A DNA stretch of 64,000 nt from Pseudomonas sp. W4I3 (GCF_030816195.1 NZ_JAUSXS010000001.1:3681501-3745500); one strand, 5' to 3'. Positions 1 through 9,088 are shown, counted from the first letter of the stretch. Notes: generated by a model not told the origin, from the sequence alone. Made by a program: numbers and translations.

Positions 1-747
1 CCTCCTTGCGGGATGACTCCGTTACAGTCTGTGCAATGGTCCTGGAATGAAGCAATAGCACCAAACCATGAAATTAGTCAACGCCTATATAATTCATCAA
101 TAGTAATTGTTGGTTGCGGCGGTACTGGATCTTTAGTTGCACAAAGCCTTGCTGGTTCAGGAGTTGGCTCCTTTGTCTTGATTGATTTTGATAAAGTGAG
201 CATGAGCAATCTTAATCGTCAATTTGTTTTTAGCGCACGGGATATCGACCAATATAAAGCAGACATACTCGCTCAGCGATTATTGGAAAATCAAAAAGTA
301 GTAAAAACAAAATCCGTTATATTAGAGATAACTTCTAGTAGACACTTAGCAAGGTTAGCAAGGGGAGCGAATTTGATAATCTGTTGTGCAGATGAGCCTA
401 AAGGAGCCATTCTGAGTTACGTTGCTAAAGCAGCACTAAAAACAGGCGCCTCAGCCCTGTTCGGTGCCGTCGGCATTAACAATGGCACACTCGGGCCGCT
501 TTTGAGAGACAAACCTTCATTTCAGGCATATCTACGCTGGACTAGAGACGTACACAATGTTTGTAAAAAAGTAATTATTCCTGCACGTTTTCCATCCAAT
601 GGAATAACAAACTCGATTGTTGCCAACCTTATGGCGTGGGAGGCTCTTCAACACTTGGCAAAAATTGGCCCTTCAAAAGTAAATGCGTGTATTTTAAGCT
701 TAGATTTCAGAACTCTAGAACTCACAAAGAAACAGGCATTTGAATAA
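1..747 (+). CDS. ThiF/MccB-like E1 adenylating enzyme, left end probably cut by the window
   Basis: Proteins of this family adenylate the C-terminal carboxylate of a peptide or ubiquitin-like protein. Counting from the ATG at 13, the Rossmann ATP loop GCGGTGS is at residues 34-40. Asp58/Asp60 follow in the IDFDKV strand, then the NLNRQ motif with the arginine finger at 69, Lys82, and Asp127 in CADEP, so all the usual catalytic residues are present. The CxxC pairs that bind zinc in MccB, ThiF and MoeB are absent. The frame is open back to base 1 and no ribosome site precedes the ATG at 13, so the gene probably continues leftwards; MccB itself has about 100 extra N-terminal residues. The next gene is an MFS exporter starting one base after the stop, the arrangement of mccB-mccC. 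The sequence is AT-rich (22 G+C of 60 at 61-120). A ThiF-like partner of another peptide-modification pathway is the main alternative. Confidence 0.75.
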   Translation, partial: PPCGMTPLQSVQWSWNEAIAPNHEISQRLYNSSIVIVGCGGTGSLVAQSLAGSGVGSFVLIDFDKVSMSNLNRQFVFSARDIDQYKADILAQRLLENQKVVKTKSVILEITSSRHLARLARGANLIICCADEPKGAILSYVAKAALKTGASALFGAVGINNGTLGPLLRDKPSFQAYLRWTRDVHNVCKKVIIPARFPSNGITNSIVANLMAWEALQHLAKIGPSKVNACILSLDFRTLELTKKQAFE

Positions 748-748
748 A

Positions 749-1996
749 ATGAACGGATTAGGTTTTTTAAAAAACAAAAATGATAATTTATATTACTCTT
801 TGTCAATTTTCCTAAATATGGATGTTCAAAGAAGCCTATTCGTTCTTTACTTGCTACAACTTGGCATCACACAAGGAGAGGTAGGTGTGCTCCAGTCTTT
901 TTTATTTTTTTCTTGTGTAGCATTAGAAATTCCGTCTGGCTTACTCGCAGATCGATATGGCCGCAAGTTTTCTCTTATGGTCGGCTTTCTAGGGTTATGT
1001 ATAAGCGGTATAGGCTTCTTACTATTCTCCTCTTTTATTCCCTTCGCGATTATATTCTGCCTATTCGGTGCCAGCATTGCAATGGGCTCCGGTTCAGACA
1101 GAGCATTATTGTATGATAACTTGCTGGCAGAACACCGTGCTAGAGAGTATCCCAAGATATTGTCGCGTGCCCGTGCTATCGGTGCGGTTTCATTAGGCTT
1201 ATCCATGCTTCTTGGTGGTATATTACAAGATAACTTATCATGGAACAGCGTTTATATTTTTTTTGCGATATCAAAATTTATCGGCGCACTTATTGTAATG
1301 TGCATTCCCGAAATGCGGCTTCCGTCTACCTCACCGGCGCTCCCTAAAGAAAATAGAGTAAGCCATGAAACGGCAGAAAACGTTTTCACATCGCTCGTCA
1401 ATTTTTTCCGTTCAAAAAGGGGGTCTCTTCTTATACCTCTATTTATTGGCTATGCATTATTCGAACTATCAACGATTCCCCTTTTTATCTATGGCCAGCC
1501 GTTTTTTGCCATGCAGGGTTTAGAGGTACCTATTATTGCCGGCGTTTATGCTGCCGTTGAAGCCATATCGGCAGTTATGTTCATAGCTGCGGGTTTTATT
1601 TGCTCTAGATTTTCTCTCGGCATAATTGCTCTTACCACTACCGCCGCTGTTACCTTTCTACTAGGTATTTTATCATTAAACATCGGAACTATTACTTCGG
1701 CTGTAACTTTCCTTCTTATTATGTCGCTCCCTTCAATCTATGAAACCTCATATGAAACATATATTCATGAGAATGTTGACTCACACATCCGGGCGTCCTG
1801 CCTATCTGTCGCAAACCTGATAAATTCAGTTATCATCGGCATCTCTTATACTATTTTTGGCGGGCTGCTGGATGCTTATGGTTTTTCGTTGACTTTGGTT
1901 ATAGTTGCTGCCACCTGCTTTGCTGGTTTATTTGGTGTCAGCACAACACTATTCTTAAACGGACAAAGAAGTCATTTAAAAAAACAGGAAGTTTGA
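749..1996 (+). CDS. MFS efflux transporter, MccC-like
   Basis: A 415-residue major facilitator protein with about 12 predicted membrane segments. The signature between helices 2 and 3 reads GLLADRYGRK, the classical MFS motif A. The ATG at 749 lies one base after the stop of the ThiF-like gene; a TTG at 740 in the same frame would overlap it, but the AGG at 734-736 is better spaced for the ATG. The two genes are clearly one operon. Codon use and base composition (15 G+C of 60 at 781-840) are foreign to the rest of the window. In microcin C operons the equivalent gene, mccC, exports the finished antibiotic and gives immunity to it. That role is inferred here from context only, since the MFS fold does not reveal the substrate. 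Confidence 0.8.
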   Translation: MNGLGFLKNKNDNLYYSLSIFLNMDVQRSLFVLYLLQLGITQGEVGVLQSFLFFSCVALEIPSGLLADRYGRKFSLMVGFLGLCISGIGFLLFSSFIPFAIIFCLFGASIAMGSGSDRALLYDNLLAEHRAREYPKILSRARAIGAVSLGLSMLLGGILQDNLSWNSVYIFFAISKFIGALIVMCIPEMRLPSTSPALPKENRVSHETAENVFTSLVNFFRSKRGSLLIPLFIGYALFELSTIPLFIYGQPFFAMQGLEVPIIAGVYAAVEAISAVMFIAAGFICSRFSLGIIALTTTAAVTFLLGILSLNIGTITSAVTFLLIMSLPSIYETSYETYIHENVDSHIRASCLSVANLINSVIIGISYTIFGGLLDAYGFSLTLVIVAATCFAGLFGVSTTLFLNGQRSHLKKQEV

Positions 1997-2061
1997 ATCG
2001 CGCAGAGTTTTTCACACTCTACAGGCTCACTGCGTAACGTTTTCAAGTCACGGCATTAATC

Positions 2062-3078
2062 TTACGTAGCATCATTCAAAATCAAACTCCGATAATGCCC
2101 CGGATTCGACCCACTCCACTTACGAAACGCCTTATAAAACGAACTCGTATCGGCAAACCCCAACCGCTCGGCAATCTGCGCAAAGCTGATCTGCGGCTCC
2201 GCCAGCCACACTATCGCCAACTCCTTGCGCACGCTGTCCTTGAGGCCTTGATACGTCTGGCCCTCTTCCGCCAGGCGGCGGCGCAAGGTGGACGCAGAGA
2301 TGCACAGCGTGGTCGCGAGGCCTTCAGTCTCCGGCCAGGTGTGGGGCGGCAGCTGGCGCAGGTCATGCTTGATACGGCTGGCAAGGCTTTGCGGGTCGCG
2401 GTATTTGACCAGGATATTGGCCGGCGCCTGGCTGAGGAAACGTTGCAGTTCTTGTGGGGTTCGTTTGATCGGCAGGTCCAGGCATTCGGCGGAAAAAATC
2501 ATGCGGGTGCGTGGCCGATCAAAGCGCAGATTGTCTGAAAACATCACCTGGTAATCGTCACAAAAGTCCGGCCGTGCGCAGCGCAGTTCGATGGCCAGGA
2601 TCGGGATGCGCCGCCCCGCCAGCCAGCAGGCGACGCCGTGAACGATCATCCAATAGGTGAAATAGGTGAACGCGCGCTTGGCCTCGGGCTCAGGCTCAAG
2701 CAACACGATTTCCGCCAGACTTTGTTGGCGTACCAATTGGGCAGGCATGCGCTCGAGCATCAGTGACAGAAAATCCAGGCCGGTTTCCAGGCCGGCCAAC
2801 AGGCTGGGTTGTGCCAGCGAGGCGCGACACAAAAACGCCAGGCTGCCGGATTTGAGCTTGCGCGGGTCCATGCCGAAGAATTCGTCGTCCAGACGTCGCG
2901 CCAGCAAGCGCCACAACCGCGCATATGCCGTGGCAGCCACGCGCGCGCTGGGCTGTTCCAACAACAGCGGGTCAATCCCGACTTTGCTCAACGCCTCAAC
3001 GGTGGCCGCTCCCGGTGCGCAGCTCTGCAACAGGGCTTCGCGCACGAGGTGAATGGAGATGGTGTCTTTTTCCGACAT
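2062..3078 (-). CDS. AraC family transcriptional regulator
   Basis: A 338-residue regulator. The N-terminal two thirds look like the arabinose-binding-type domain common in pseudomonad AraC proteins such as OruR. The C-terminal about 100 residues hold two helix-turn-helix units, the second containing FAQIAERLGFADTSSFYKAF. The ATG at 3078 is preferred over an upstream in-frame one at 3117 because a GAG-containing ribosome site precedes it and family alignment begins near there. It is transcribed away from efeU. The gap between them carries a Fur box that faces the iron genes, so there is no direct sign that this regulator controls them. Its target is unknown. Confidence 0.85.
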   Translation of the reverse strand: MSEKDTISIHLVREALLQSCAPGAATVEALSKVGIDPLLLEQPSARVAATAYARLWRLLARRLDDEFFGMDPRKLKSGSLAFLCRASLAQPSLLAGLETGLDFLSLMLERMPAQLVRQQSLAEIVLLEPEPEAKRAFTYFTYWMIVHGVACWLAGRRIPILAIELRCARPDFCDDYQVMFSDNLRFDRPRTRMIFSAECLDLPIKRTPQELQRFLSQAPANILVKYRDPQSLASRIKHDLRQLPPHTWPETEGLATTLCISASTLRRRLAEEGQTYQGLKDSVRKELAIVWLAEPQISFAQIAERLGFADTSSFYKAFRKWSGSNPGHYRSLILNDAT

Positions 3079-3185
3079 GGGGTGTTGCTCGATCCGGCTG
3101 CGGTTTATGGCCTGCATGATAAGGGCGGTTGCCCTTCGCCACCACCGTTCAGCCCAGGTTCAGCAAAGGTCAATATTTCTTGTTT

Positions 3186-3204
3186 AGCAATGAGTATCAT
3201 TATG
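3186..3204. promoter_or_regulatory. Fur box upstream of efeU
   Basis: The core AATGAGTATCATTAT at 3189-3203 matches the 19-bp Fur consensus (GATAATGATAATCATTATC) at 13 of 19 positions, including the ATCATTAT half in full. It sits 41 bases before the efeU start, where ferric Fur would block transcription. Iron repression of efeUOB by Fur is established in enteric bacteria. Confidence 0.75.
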
Positions 3205-3244
3205 TTACAACTTAGCTTCCTATCTAGTTACGCCCTGGTGCCCG

Positions 3245-4090
3245 ATGCTCGTTCCTTTTTTAATCATGCTGCGCGAAGGCATTGAAGCGGCGTTGATCGT
3301 CGGCATTATCGCCAGCTACCTGCAACAGACCGGGCGCGGCCAGTGGATGCCCGCTGTGTGGATCGGCGTGTTTCTCGCCGCTGCCCTGGCCCTGCTGGTG
3401 GGCGGTGGCCTGGAACTGGTCAGCGCCGAATTTCCGCAAAAGCAGCAGGAACTGTTCGAAGGCATTGTCGGGCTGGTCGCAGTGGGCATCCTCAGTTCCA
3501 TGGTGTTCTGGATGCGCAAGGTGGCGCGGTCGATCAAGCACTCCCTGCATCAATCCCTGGACCACGCACTGGCCGGCTCCAAGCATCAGGTAACGGCGCT
3601 GATCCTCATGGTGTTTTTCGCCGTGGCCCGCGAAGGCCTGGAAACCGTGTTCTTCCTGCTCGCGGTGTTCCAGCAGAGCGAAGGCCCGGGCGCACCGATA
3701 GGCGCCCTGCTCGGCCTGATCCTGGCGATCATCGTCGGCTTCCTCATTTACACCGGCAGCATGCGCCTGAACCTCGGTGCGTTTTTCCGTTGGACTGGCC
3801 TGTTTATCCTCGTGGTGGCCGCCGGCATCCTCGCCAATTCGGTGCAAGCCCTGCACGAAGCGGGCGTGTGGAATCACCTGCAAACCGTGCTGTTCGACTT
3901 CAGCGCCGCGCTGCCCATGGACAGCCCGCTGGGTTCGGTACTCGCCGGCATGTTCGGCTATCAGGAAACACCGACCGTCAGCACCCTCGGCGCCTACCTC
4001 ATTTACCTGGTGGTGGCCCTGGTGATGTTCTTCCTGCCCGCCGCGCCGTCCAAGCCGGCCGCCGCACCTTCTTCCGTTTCCAGCCAGTAA
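3245..4090 (+). CDS. efeU: Ferrous iron permease EfeU (FTR1 family)
   Basis: A 281-residue polytopic inner-membrane protein of the FTR1/OFeT family. The two iron-binding REXXE motifs are intact: REGIE at residues 10-14 and REGLE at 129-133. It moves iron across the inner membrane, working with the periplasmic EfeO and the haem peroxidase EfeB encoded directly downstream. The length matches functional EfeU proteins; E. coli K-12 has a frameshift in its copy, and this one is uninterrupted. It is the first gene of an operon, with efeO starting 10 bases after its stop and a Fur box upstream. The ribosome site before the ATG is weak. Confidence 0.93.
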   Translation: MLVPFLIMLREGIEAALIVGIIASYLQQTGRGQWMPAVWIGVFLAAALALLVGGGLELVSAEFPQKQQELFEGIVGLVAVGILSSMVFWMRKVARSIKHSLHQSLDHALAGSKHQVTALILMVFFAVAREGLETVFFLLAVFQQSEGPGAPIGALLGLILAIIVGFLIYTGSMRLNLGAFFRWTGLFILVVAAGILANSVQALHEAGVWNHLQTVLFDFSAALPMDSPLGSVLAGMFGYQETPTVSTLGAYLIYLVVALVMFFLPAAPSKPAAAPSSVSSQ

Positions 4091-4100
4091 GGACCGTACC

Positions 4101-5303
4101 TTGTCCAACCCAACCCCTCAACCGGCTTCGCCACCCCGCGCCCTGCGCTGGGCCGTGGCGGGCTCGGTGGTCGTGATGATCGCCGCCGGTGGCCTGTTCT
4201 ATTACGCCTCGCAACTGGCGGCCAGCAAGCGCCAGGCCAACCACGATGAAATCGCGGTGACCATTCATGGCCACGCCTGTGAGCCGAACGAACTGACGGT
4301 ACCCGCCGGCCGTGCAAGTTTTCGCATCATCAACCGCTCTGATCGTGCCGTTGAATGGGAAATCCTTGACGGCGTTCTGGTCGTCGAAGAGCGCGAAAAT
4401 ATCGCGCCGGGCCTGAGCCAGGTGATCAACGCCAACCTGCTGCCCGGCGACTACGCGATCACCTGCGGCCTGCTGAGCAACCCGCGTGGCACCTTGCATG
4501 TCACGCCCACTGCACAGTCCGACGCCCAAGCCAAGGCCAAGCCATCGATGGTGGCGTTTATCGGGCCGTTGTCGGAATTCCGGGTTTACCTGAGCAGCCA
4601 AGGCAGTGCACTGGTCAAGGCAGTCACCGCGCTGCAACAGGCGATTGATGCCGGCGATCTCGCCCAGGCCCAGGCGCTGTATGTGCCGGCTCGCGAGGCC
4701 TACCAACGCTTGGCGCCGGCGTCGCAACGCCTGGCCGAGTTGGACAACGCGATCAATGCACGCGCCGACTACTTTGAAAAACGCGAGCAGGACCCAGCCT
4801 TCAGCGGCTTCCATCGCCTGGAATACAGCCTGTTCCAGCAACGCAGCCTCGACGGCCTGGCGCCGATTGCCCAGCGCTTGCTGAGCGACGTCACCACCCT
4901 CAGGCAACAACTGCTCGCCCAATCCCTGCCACCGGAGCAACTGGTGAGCATCGTAGTGCGCAACCTCAACAGCCTGGCGGATGTACGCGCCATTAGCGGT
5001 GAAGAGGAACGCTACAGCCACATCGACCTTAACGGTTTCGCCGCCAACCTGGAGGTTGCACACAAGGTCGTCGAGCTGATGCGGCCGCTGTTGACCAAGT
5101 CCGCTGCCGACCTGCTGCCTAAAGTCGACAGCGCCCTCGCCGCCTTCGATGCCCAACTCAACGGTTTGAAGGTCGATCAGGGCTACGCCACCTATGACAG
5201 CGTGACCGCCGATCAGCGCAAGCAGATCAGCGACAAGGCCAAGGCACTGGCCGCCGCACTCGATGGAATCGACCCCGCCCTTGGCCTTTCCGGCCTGCAG
5301 TGA
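4101..5303 (+). CDS. efeO: Iron uptake protein EfeO (cupredoxin plus M75/imelysin domain)
   Basis: A 400-residue periplasmic protein. An N-terminal membrane/signal segment spans about residues 16-36. A cupredoxin-like domain covers about 48-135, with Cys60 and Cys122. The imelysin/M75 domain runs from about 150 to the end and contains the HxxE metal motif HRLE at 238-241 and a GEEERYSH segment. The start is TTG at 4101, chosen because a TAAGGA ribosome site overlapping the efeU stop lies seven bases upstream. The family is thought to bind and pass iron to EfeU. Its stop overlaps the first possible efeB start (GTGA), consistent with translational coupling. Confidence 0.92.
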   Translation: MSNPTPQPASPPRALRWAVAGSVVVMIAAGGLFYYASQLAASKRQANHDEIAVTIHGHACEPNELTVPAGRASFRIINRSDRAVEWEILDGVLVVEERENIAPGLSQVINANLLPGDYAITCGLLSNPRGTLHVTPTAQSDAQAKAKPSMVAFIGPLSEFRVYLSSQGSALVKAVTALQQAIDAGDLAQAQALYVPAREAYQRLAPASQRLAELDNAINARADYFEKREQDPAFSGFHRLEYSLFQQRSLDGLAPIAQRLLSDVTTLRQQLLAQSLPPEQLVSIVVRNLNSLADVRAISGEEERYSHIDLNGFAANLEVAHKVVELMRPLLTKSAADLLPKVDSALAAFDAQLNGLKVDQGYATYDSVTADQRKQISDKAKALAAALDGIDPALGLSGLQ

Positions 5304-5317
5304 AGACGACCGCACAC

Positions 5318-6622
5318 ATGAGTGATTCAGCACAATTTGACCTTCAACGCCGCCGTGTCCTGTTGGGCATGGCCGCCACTGGTGCGGCGATTGCCGGCAG
5401 CACCCTGACCTGCCCGGCCATGGCGGCCGCCGCCGAACAAGTCACCACCGCGCCGCGCAGTGACAAGACCCAGGACCACCAGGCGTTCTTCGGCAAGCAC
5501 CAAAGCGGTATCGTCACCCCGCGTCCGGCCTGCGGCATGGTCGTGGCATTCGACGTGCTGGCCAGCGACCGTGACGACCTGGAGCGCCTGTTTCGCACCT
5601 TGAACGAGCGCATCGCCTTCCTGATGACCGGAGGTACCGTGCCGCAAGTCGACCCGAAACTGCCGCCCACCGACTCCGGCATCCTCGGCCCCGTGGTCAC
5701 GCCGGATAACCTGACCATCACCGTTTCGGTAGGTGAGTCACTGTTCGATGAGCGCTTCGGCCTCGGCGCAGCCAAACCCAAGCGCCTGATCCGCATGGTC
5801 GGCTTCCCCAACGATGCTTTGGAACCGGCGCAGTGCCATGGTGACCTGAGCCTGCAGTTCAGCTCCAACACCCCGGACACCAATATCCACGCGCTGCGCG
5901 ACATCGTAAAGAACCTGCCCGACCTGCTGCTGGTGCGCTGGAAACAGGAGGGCAGCGTGCCGCCCCAGGCGCCGGCCAAACCCGGTGAGCCGGCACAAAG
6001 TGCGCGCAACTTTTTGGGCTTTCGCGACGGTTCGGCCAACCCCGATTCCAACGACGCTACGGCCATGGACCGGATCGTCTGGGTCCAGAGCGGCAGCGAC
6101 GAACCCGCCTGGGCCGCCCATGGCAGCTACCAGGCCGTGCGCATCATCCGCAACTTCGTGGAGCGCTGGGACCGCACCCCGCTGCAGGAACAGGAAAGCA
6201 TCATCGGCCGCGTCAAACCCACCGGCGCGCCGATGGATGGCACCCGGGAGTCCCAGGTCCCGGACTACAGCAAGGACCCGGAAGGCAAGTTGACCAAGCT
6301 CGATGCCCACATCCGCCTGGCCAACCCACGCACCCCGCAGACCCAGGCCAATCTGATCCTGCGGCGGCCGTTCAACTACTCCAACGGCGTCAACAAGAAC
6401 GGTCAGCTGGACATGGGACTGTTGTTCATTTGCTACCAGGCTGACCTGGAGAAAGGCTTTATCAGCGTGCAGACCCGGCTCAACGGCGAGCCCCTGGAGG
6501 AATACCTCAAGCCCGTCGGCGGCGGCTACTTCTTCACCTTGCCGGGGGTCACGGGGCCTGATGACTTCATCGGGCGCACGCTGCTTGCGGCAACGCACCC
6601 TCACACCACTGCCCATACCTAA
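5318..6622 (+). CDS. efeB: Deferrochelatase/peroxidase EfeB (DyP type, Tat substrate)
   Basis: A 434-residue DyP-type haem peroxidase. The N-terminus carries a twin-arginine signal with RRRVLLG at about residues 11-17, followed by an alanine-rich hydrophobic stretch. The DyP signature GFRDG is at about 234-238, with its catalytic Asp at 237 and a likely proximal haem ligand, His331, in the segment AHIRLANPR. EfeB oxidises ferrous iron or releases iron from haem in the periplasm for uptake by EfeU/EfeO. I chose the ATG at 5318, which gives a typical short Tat leader. A GTG at 5300 overlapping the efeO stop is the alternative. Confidence 0.92.
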   Translation: MSDSAQFDLQRRRVLLGMAATGAAIAGSTLTCPAMAAAAEQVTTAPRSDKTQDHQAFFGKHQSGIVTPRPACGMVVAFDVLASDRDDLERLFRTLNERIAFLMTGGTVPQVDPKLPPTDSGILGPVVTPDNLTITVSVGESLFDERFGLGAAKPKRLIRMVGFPNDALEPAQCHGDLSLQFSSNTPDTNIHALRDIVKNLPDLLLVRWKQEGSVPPQAPAKPGEPAQSARNFLGFRDGSANPDSNDATAMDRIVWVQSGSDEPAWAAHGSYQAVRIIRNFVERWDRTPLQEQESIIGRVKPTGAPMDGTRESQVPDYSKDPEGKLTKLDAHIRLANPRTPQTQANLILRRPFNYSNGVNKNGQLDMGLLFICYQADLEKGFISVQTRLNGEPLEEYLKPVGGGYFFTLPGVTGPDDFIGRTLLAATHPHTTAHT

Positions 6623-6648
6623 AACAAACTCAGAGCGGATACCGTCCC

Positions 6649-7467
6649 ATGAAGAAGTCAACCCTCGCGTTGTCGTTGCTGATGACCCTTTCACCGCTGG
6701 CCGCATTTGCCGCCACGGCGCCATTGGACCTGGTAGGTCCGGTGTCGGACTACAAGATCTACGTTACCGAAGAGATCGGTGAATTGGTCACCCAAACCCA
6801 GGCCTTCACCGCCGCGGTGAAAAAAGGCGACCTGGCCACCGCCAAGAAGCTCTATGCGCCGACCCGTGTGCACTATGAGTCCATCGAGCCGATCGCCGAG
6901 CTGTTCAGCGACCTCGACGCCTCTATCGATTCTCGTGTCGACGATCACGAAAAAGGCGTGAAGGCCGAAGACTTCACTGGCTTCCACCGCATCGAGTACA
7001 GCCTGTTCTCGGAGAACACCACCCAGGGCCTGAATGCCCTCGCTGACAAGCTCAACAGCGACGTGCTGGACCTGAAAACCCGGGTGGACGGCCTGACCTT
7101 CCCACCGGAAAAAGTCGTCGGCGGTGCCGCAGCACTGCTTGAAGAAGTTGCCGCGACCAAGATTTCCGGCGAAGAAGACCGCTACAGCCACACCGACTTG
7201 TACGACTTCCAAGGCAACATCGACGGCGCGAAGAAAATCGTCGACCTGTTCCGTGGCCAGATCGACCAACAAGACAAGGGGTTTCTGGCCAAGGTCGACA
7301 AGAACTTTGCCACCGTGGACAAGATCCTGGCCAAGTACAAAACCCCGGACGGTGGCTTTGAGACCTACGACAAGGTCAAGGATAACGACCGCAAGGCCCT
7401 GGTGGGTCCGGTCAATACCCTGGCTGAAGACCTGTCGATGCTGCGCGGCAAGCTGGGCCTGAACTAA
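6649..7467 (+). CDS. EfeM-like periplasmic imelysin/M75 protein
   Basis: A 272-residue protein with a cleavable signal peptide (about residues 1-21, ending AFA). A single imelysin/M75 domain follows, with the HxxE motif HRIE at 113-116 and a GEEDRYSH segment. It resembles the C-terminal half of the EfeO two genes upstream but has no cupredoxin domain, the form called EfeM or Algp7-like. It starts 26 bases after efeB and is very probably the last gene of the same iron-regulated operon. It may act as a second iron chaperone. A bidirectional terminator follows. Confidence 0.9.
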   Translation: MKKSTLALSLLMTLSPLAAFAATAPLDLVGPVSDYKIYVTEEIGELVTQTQAFTAAVKKGDLATAKKLYAPTRVHYESIEPIAELFSDLDASIDSRVDDHEKGVKAEDFTGFHRIEYSLFSENTTQGLNALADKLNSDVLDLKTRVDGLTFPPEKVVGGAAALLEEVAATKISGEEDRYSHTDLYDFQGNIDGAKKIVDLFRGQIDQQDKGFLAKVDKNFATVDKILAKYKTPDGGFETYDKVKDNDRKALVGPVNTLAEDLSMLRGKLGLN

Positions 7468-7475
7468 GCCCGCAC

Positions 7476-7644
7476 AAAAAAACACCCAGGCCCTGGTGCC
7501 AATCAGTTAGAGCTTTTTGTAGGAGCGAGCTTGCTCGCGAAGAACTAAAGGTCCCCGCGTTTATCCAGAACGCGTTGCCTGGACGTTTTTCGCGAGCAAG
7601 CTCGCTCCTACAGTGAATCCCTTTCGGCGCCTGGGTGTTTTTTT
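7476..7644. terminator. Bidirectional intrinsic terminator with a REPIN in its loop
   Basis: Two perfect 16-base complementary arms at 7476-7491 (A7 then CACCCAGGC) and 7629-7644 (GCCTGGGTG then T7) flank a 137-base loop. The T run serves the iron operon on the plus strand and the A run serves pssA on the minus strand. A REPIN fills most of the loop. Confidence 0.75.
7519..7611. repeat. REPIN, family A copy 1
   Basis: Inverted arms GTAGGAGCGAGCTTGCTCGC and its complement flank a spacer containing ATCCAGAA and GCCTGGACG. The same element recurs at 31704-31805 and 48451-48550. REPINs are non-autonomous palindromic elements mobilised in trans by RAYT transposases; none is encoded in this window. 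Confidence 0.85.
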
Positions 7645-7655
7645 GCCAAGTGGTT

Positions 7656-8999
7656 TTACAAAATCCGGTAGAGCAGCCGCTCGATGCGGACCCGGCTGAC
7701 CCGGCGCAAAAACTTGCCCACCGCCGCCGGGTAGTCCGCCAGGGTCTCCAAGTGCTGGTAGCCGGCAATGCGCGTGGTGTGCTGGAAAATATGCGCAAGC
7801 TCTTGCGCACGCGGCGCCAACCATTCGCCCTTGGGGTCGTCGATCAGCAAGGCGTTTTCCAGGTCGAGGCGGAACGCCCTGGGGTTGAGGTTGTTGCCGG
7901 TGAGCAACGTGTAGCGCTCGTCCACCCACATGCCTTTAAGGTGATAGCTGTTGTCGCCGTCATGCCACAGGTGCAGGTTCAACTGGCCGTTGTCGATCAT
8001 CGGCTGATGGCGCTTGGCAAAGCGACGCAGGCTGATTTCATACAGATAAGGCAACGCGGCGATCACCTTGAAGGGTTCGCTGGGCGGAATGTAGAAGTCG
8101 TTGGCGGTCTTGTCGCCGACGATGATGTCGATCTTCACCCCGCGCGCCAGGGCCCGGTTGATCTCCCGAGTCACCGGCAGCGGCAGGTTGAAGTACGGCG
8201 TACAGATGGTCAGTTGCTGCTGGGCGCTGGCGATCAGCTCCAGGATGACCCGGCTGAGCGGGTTGTTCTTGCCCACGCCGAGTAATGGGCTGACTTGCAG
8301 CTGCCCATTGGGCAACTGCCCGGCGCTGGTGTCATACGCCGCATGCTTGAGGCGGCTGCGCAGGTCGCCGATGTCGTTGCGCAGGCTGCGGGTGGTGGGC
8401 GGGTTGGGCAGGTCGAGGCGATGCACCGCCTTGGACGCTATCAGGCCATGCTCCACCAGGTGCTGCATGGAATCGGCCAGCGCCTGGCTGTGGATCAGGT
8501 GATAACGGTCGAAGCGGTATTTGTCGAACTTGTGCAGGTACACGTTGTTCAGGCTGGCGCCGCTGTACACCACCGTGTCATCGATCACAAAGCCCTTGAG
8601 GTGCAACACGCCGAACAGCTCGCGGGTTTGCACCGGCACGCCGTACACCGGCACTTCACTGGCGTGACTCTGGGTCATGGCCTGGTACCAGGCGCTGTTG
8701 CCGGGCTGTTTGCCGGCGCCGATCAAGCCACGCTGGGCGCGCAACCAGTCGACCATCACCACGATCTCCAACCCCGGTCGCGCAGCCTTGGCGGCGTGCA
8801 GTGCGTCGTAGATCTCCTGCCCCGCTTCGTCCTGCTGCAAGTACAACGCAACGATGTAGATGCGCCGGGTGGCCTGGGAGATTTTCTCCAACAGGCAGCG
8901 ACGATAGGCATCGGCGCTGGGCAGCACCTCGATGGCATCGGCAGACAGTGGAAAACCGCGCAGTTTAGGCAGCAGGGAGCGTTTGAAGAACGACGGCAT
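7656..8999 (-). CDS. pssA: CDP-diacylglycerol--serine O-phosphatidyltransferase (PssA, PLD superfamily)
   Basis: A 447-residue enzyme of the phospholipase D superfamily, the size of E. coli PssA (451). Both HKD motifs are present: HLKGFVIDD with His133, Lys135 and Asp140, and HLKGMWVD with His353, Lys355 and Asp360, followed by LTGNNLNPRAFRLD. It makes phosphatidylserine from CDP-diacylglycerol and serine, the committed step to phosphatidylethanolamine, at the membrane surface. It is monocistronic, convergent with the iron operon, and shares a bidirectional terminator with it. Its promoter side faces the TetR fragment at 9.1 kb. Confidence 0.93.
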   Translation of the reverse strand: MPSFFKRSLLPKLRGFPLSADAIEVLPSADAYRRCLLEKISQATRRIYIVALYLQQDEAGQEIYDALHAAKAARPGLEIVVMVDWLRAQRGLIGAGKQPGNSAWYQAMTQSHASEVPVYGVPVQTRELFGVLHLKGFVIDDTVVYSGASLNNVYLHKFDKYRFDRYHLIHSQALADSMQHLVEHGLIASKAVHRLDLPNPPTTRSLRNDIGDLRSRLKHAAYDTSAGQLPNGQLQVSPLLGVGKNNPLSRVILELIASAQQQLTICTPYFNLPLPVTREINRALARGVKIDIIVGDKTANDFYIPPSEPFKVIAALPYLYEISLRRFAKRHQPMIDNGQLNLHLWHDGDNSYHLKGMWVDERYTLLTGNNLNPRAFRLDLENALLIDDPKGEWLAPRAQELAHIFQHTTRIAGYQHLETLADYPAAVGKFLRRVSRVRIERLLYRIL

Positions 9000-9088
9000 A
9001 AGGCTCGCAGTGGGTCGAATCCGAAGAGGCCCAAAGCTTACACCATGGGGGCACTCAGGTCTCGTCAGTGTGAATGGAAAATTCCCTA

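Noticed and set aside
3999..5333. 444-codon minus-strand frame opposite efeO
   Set aside because: Antisense to efeO, with no homology or start signal.
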